Part shown: piece after piece, positions 6,195 through 7,133 of the stretch | Layout: every line of letters begins with the position of its first letter | How positions within the stretch are numbered: the stretch's first letter is position 1 | Source of the DNA: an uncultured Lachnospiraceae bacterium | GTDB taxonomy: Bacteria > Bacillota > Clostridia > Lachnospirales > Lachnospiraceae | Direction of reading: 5' to 3' | DNA length: 7,133 nt | NCBI GenBank assembly: GCA_910583965.1 | Contig: CAJUAE010000141.1 | Coordinates: 1-7,133 of the forward strand | Notes under the pieces: generated by a model | Told to the model about the DNA's origin: nothing | Seen by the model: the letters and a program-made list of their open reading frames with translations, nothing else | The model's database searches: none | Program-made: the position numbers and the translations under genes

Positions 6195-6357
6195 GTCATA
6201 AAAGTACAGCACAGGGAAAACTGGACGGGGCAGATCCTCCTGCTGGACGCAGGGGATGGATGGTATGAAGCTGAAATCAATGGACGGGGGACTTACTTCC
6301 ACATCCTCGCCGGACGGTATAAATATGTCAAAGGCTGATGCTTATTGTATCCCATGT
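6195..6357 (+). pseudogene. Frameshifted fragment of an element-borne protein
   Basis: One frame reads ENWTGQILLLDAGDGWYEAE (6216-6275), then INGRGTYFHILAGRYKYVKG (6276-6335) and a TGA at 6336. The next frame continues AYCIP (6340-6354). From memory this resembles short proteins of Clostridia conjugative elements with a GRGxxFH...LCIPNW pattern (possibly the DUF6618 family), in which a glycine and a short loop would stand where the frame is lost. No start codon or ribosome binding site precedes it (the frame is closed by TAA at 6165), so both ends are missing. High local GC and glycine-rich codons separate it from the flanking AT-rich DNA. The family name is tentative; that it is a protein-coding relic is better supported than its identity. 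The opposite strand is also open here, but that product resembles nothing. Confidence 0.5.
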
Positions 6358-6398
6358 TTTTTTGCTATCTTTGGTATCTTATTTTTATTTTTGTAAGT

Positions 6399-6809
6399 TT
6401 AATAGGAAAGGATTTCTTCCACACGCACCTGCGTGTCATTGATTTCTCTGATCATACATCTGATCTCCGAAGCTTCATCTTTATGATCTGCCGGTAAGAG
6501 CAACAGTTCATGGACAGAGGACGGAATGATAAATAAATTTTTTCCAATCCTGTCTGAAAATTGGCAGATCAGGTCAGGATACAGCATACAGGATGCTCCG
6601 TTAACTTTTTGCTTATTAGTAAGCACATACATTGGTACGCTGTCTGATATTTCTAACATATAGTATTCATCAGATTCTTCCGTACCCTCTTCTTGAACAC
6701 AGGTTATTGGGGAAAGGGAAAGCAAATAGGCAAAAATCCAGTATTCATGCGGGTTTGCGGCGAGATGGCTCTCAAAAGCTAACCTCACAAAAGACAGATT
6801 ATTGCACAA
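6399..6809 (-). pseudogene. DUF5688-like protein, truncated at both ends
   Basis: The 136-residue reading carries a C-terminal region typical, as I recall it, of DUF5688 proteins from Clostridia mobile elements: VPMYVLTNKQKVNGASCMLYP (about 58-78) and NLFIIPSSVHELLLLPA (90-106), ending NDTQVRVEEILSY. Full-length family members are roughly twice as long. Here the frame opens directly after a TGA (6810-6812), the only possible first codon is TTG, and no ribosome binding site precedes it, so the N-terminal half is lost. At the other end, the stop falls right after EEILSY, where relatives continue for some residues. The segment around 10-50 (HLAANPHEYWIFAYLLSLSP) I do not recognise. Function is unknown in the family; the value of the piece is as a marker of element DNA. 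It lies opposite to every other gene in the window. Confidence 0.6.
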
Positions 6810-6824
6810 TCACATATCGTTTCT

Positions 6825-6863
6825 AAGGGAGAATGTTGATTCCGGTCACATTCTCCCTTTTTT
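6825..6863 (+). terminator. Orphan intrinsic terminator before the parA fragment
   Basis: AAGGGAGAATGT (6825-6836) is perfectly complementary to ACATTCTCCCTT (6848-6859), a 12-bp stem with an 11-base loop, followed by T to 6863. It is oriented for (+) transcription, yet the piece directly upstream is coded on the (-) strand. It may be the terminator of a lost (+) gene, or an attenuator in the parA leader, since the parA start follows only 25 bases after the T-run. Confidence 0.8.
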
Positions 6864-6888
6864 CATACCAAGAAACGAGGTGATTATC

Positions 6889-7071
6889 TTGAACACGCAA
6901 ATCATCGCCATCGCCAACCAAAAGGGAGGTGTGGGCAAGACCACAACCTGTGCCAACTTAGGGATTGGACTGGCGCAATATGCTGTTGGAACAGGCAAAA
7001 GAAATGCTCATGCTTGCCAAGCAGGAACTTCACAGCGCACAGTACGCAACGTACAAAAGTACGCAGATTAA
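6889..7071 (+). pseudogene. Truncated ParA/Soj-type partition ATPase
   Basis: The first 30 residues, NTQIIAIANQKGGVGKTTTC and then ANLGIGLAQ, are the N-terminus of a ParA/MinD-type ATPase with the deviant Walker A motif KGGVGKTT (residues 12-19). Such proteins segregate plasmids and are common in integrative elements. The start is TTG at 6889 with AGGTGA at 6878-6883, 5 bases upstream. After the LAQ codons (6978) the usual continuation (GKKVLLIDxDPQ) is missing; the frame instead reads 30 unrelated residues to a TAA at 7069-7071, giving a 60-residue product without Walker A', Walker B or the dimer interface. It is therefore non-functional as a ParA. The following DNA is an open frame of another gene, so a deletion joined the two. 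Confidence 0.85.
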
Positions 7072-7133
7072 AAATACGGCGGTCAGCGTGAAGAATGAAG
7101 TCATGGAGATGATTGCAAAAGTAAGGGAGCGCA
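6980..7133 (+). CDS. Unrecognised helical ORF, running off the window
   Basis: In the frame +1 to the parA fragment, an ORF opens after a TAG (6959-6961) and continues without a stop to the last base. From the first ATG (6980) it reads MLLEQAKEMLMLAKQELHSA, then QYATYKSTQIKNTAVSVKNE and VMEMIAKVRER, 51 complete codons. The composition (many E, K, A, M, no P or G) predicts a long amphipathic helix or coiled coil. The ATG has no good ribosome binding site, and the parA codons directly abut it, so it is probably an internal piece of a larger gene placed behind parA by a deletion. I do not recognise the family. Its frame looks genuinely coding, more so than the overlapping parA tail. Confidence 0.5.
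   Translation, partial: MLLEQAKEMLMLAKQELHSAQYATYKSTQIKNTAVSVKNEVMEMIAKVRER

Larger units (their letters stand above)
5982..7133. mobile_element. Decayed end of an integrative element
   Basis: After the prfA terminator the window holds no intact gene but several broken ones of the kinds carried by Clostridia integrative conjugative elements: a ParA start, a DUF5688-like piece and a second frameshifted fragment, on both strands. Local GC is raised (31 of 50 bases in 6211-6260) compared with the core genes. A hairpin-repeat array lies next to the junction. I see no recombinase, no transposase and no clear target duplication, and the right edge is outside the window, so the type of element and its boundary are inferred. 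The alternative is a composite of several independent insertions and deletions. Confidence 0.5.

Noticed and set aside
6081..6302. 73-residue (-) strand ORF MEVSPPSIDF...
   Set aside because: It shows no recognisable motif and lies opposite a (+) strand stretch that reads as a better protein; treated as a shadow frame.
6802..6888. ParA start at the ATG at 6802
   Set aside because: It would translate through the terminator hairpin; the TTG at 6889 has a good ribosome binding site and gives the usual ParA N-terminus.

Overview
The window looks like the chromosome of a low-GC, Gram-positive Clostridia member, most likely Lachnospiraceae. I infer this from the AT-rich DNA, the Rho type with a long N-terminal insertion, the order rho - rpmE - DUF1385 gene - prmC - prfA, the strong AGGAGG-type ribosome binding sites, and the ICE-type gene remnants at the right end. 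The species cannot be named from the sequence alone.

Layout. Bases 1-794 are AT-rich and show no convincing gene; they hold a near-perfect 22-bp dyad and the rho leader. Bases 795-5886 are a co-directional (+) housekeeping block: transcription termination factor Rho, ribosomal protein L31 (with its own promoter and a hairpin terminator), a DUF1385 membrane protein, the release-factor glutamine methyltransferase PrmC and peptide chain release factor 1. Between rpmE and the DUF1385 gene (2704-2900) lies a comparatively GC-rich spacer that can fold as a three-way junction and is followed by imperfect direct repeats. An intrinsic terminator closes the block after prfA.

From about 5982 to the right edge the character changes. 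There is an array of short hairpin repeats, followed by broken pieces of genes of the kind carried by integrative conjugative elements: a frameshifted (+) fragment, a (-) strand fragment with DUF5688-like motifs truncated at both ends, and the first ~30 codons of a ParA ATPase joined out of frame to an unrecognised alpha-helical ORF that runs off the window. I read this as the decayed end of a mobile element next to prfA.

How the genes work together. Rho ends transcription, L31 belongs to the 50S subunit, RF1 ends translation at UAA/UAG, and PrmC methylates the glutamine of the GGQ motif in RF1, so enzyme and substrate are encoded side by side. The DUF1385 gene overlaps prmC by four bases and is probably translationally coupled to it, although its own function is unknown. 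No complete new defence or mobile system is visible. The most unusual items are the structured, repeat-rich spacer before the DUF1385 gene, the N/Q-rich insertion of Rho, and the hairpin array and gene-fusion scar in the element remnant.
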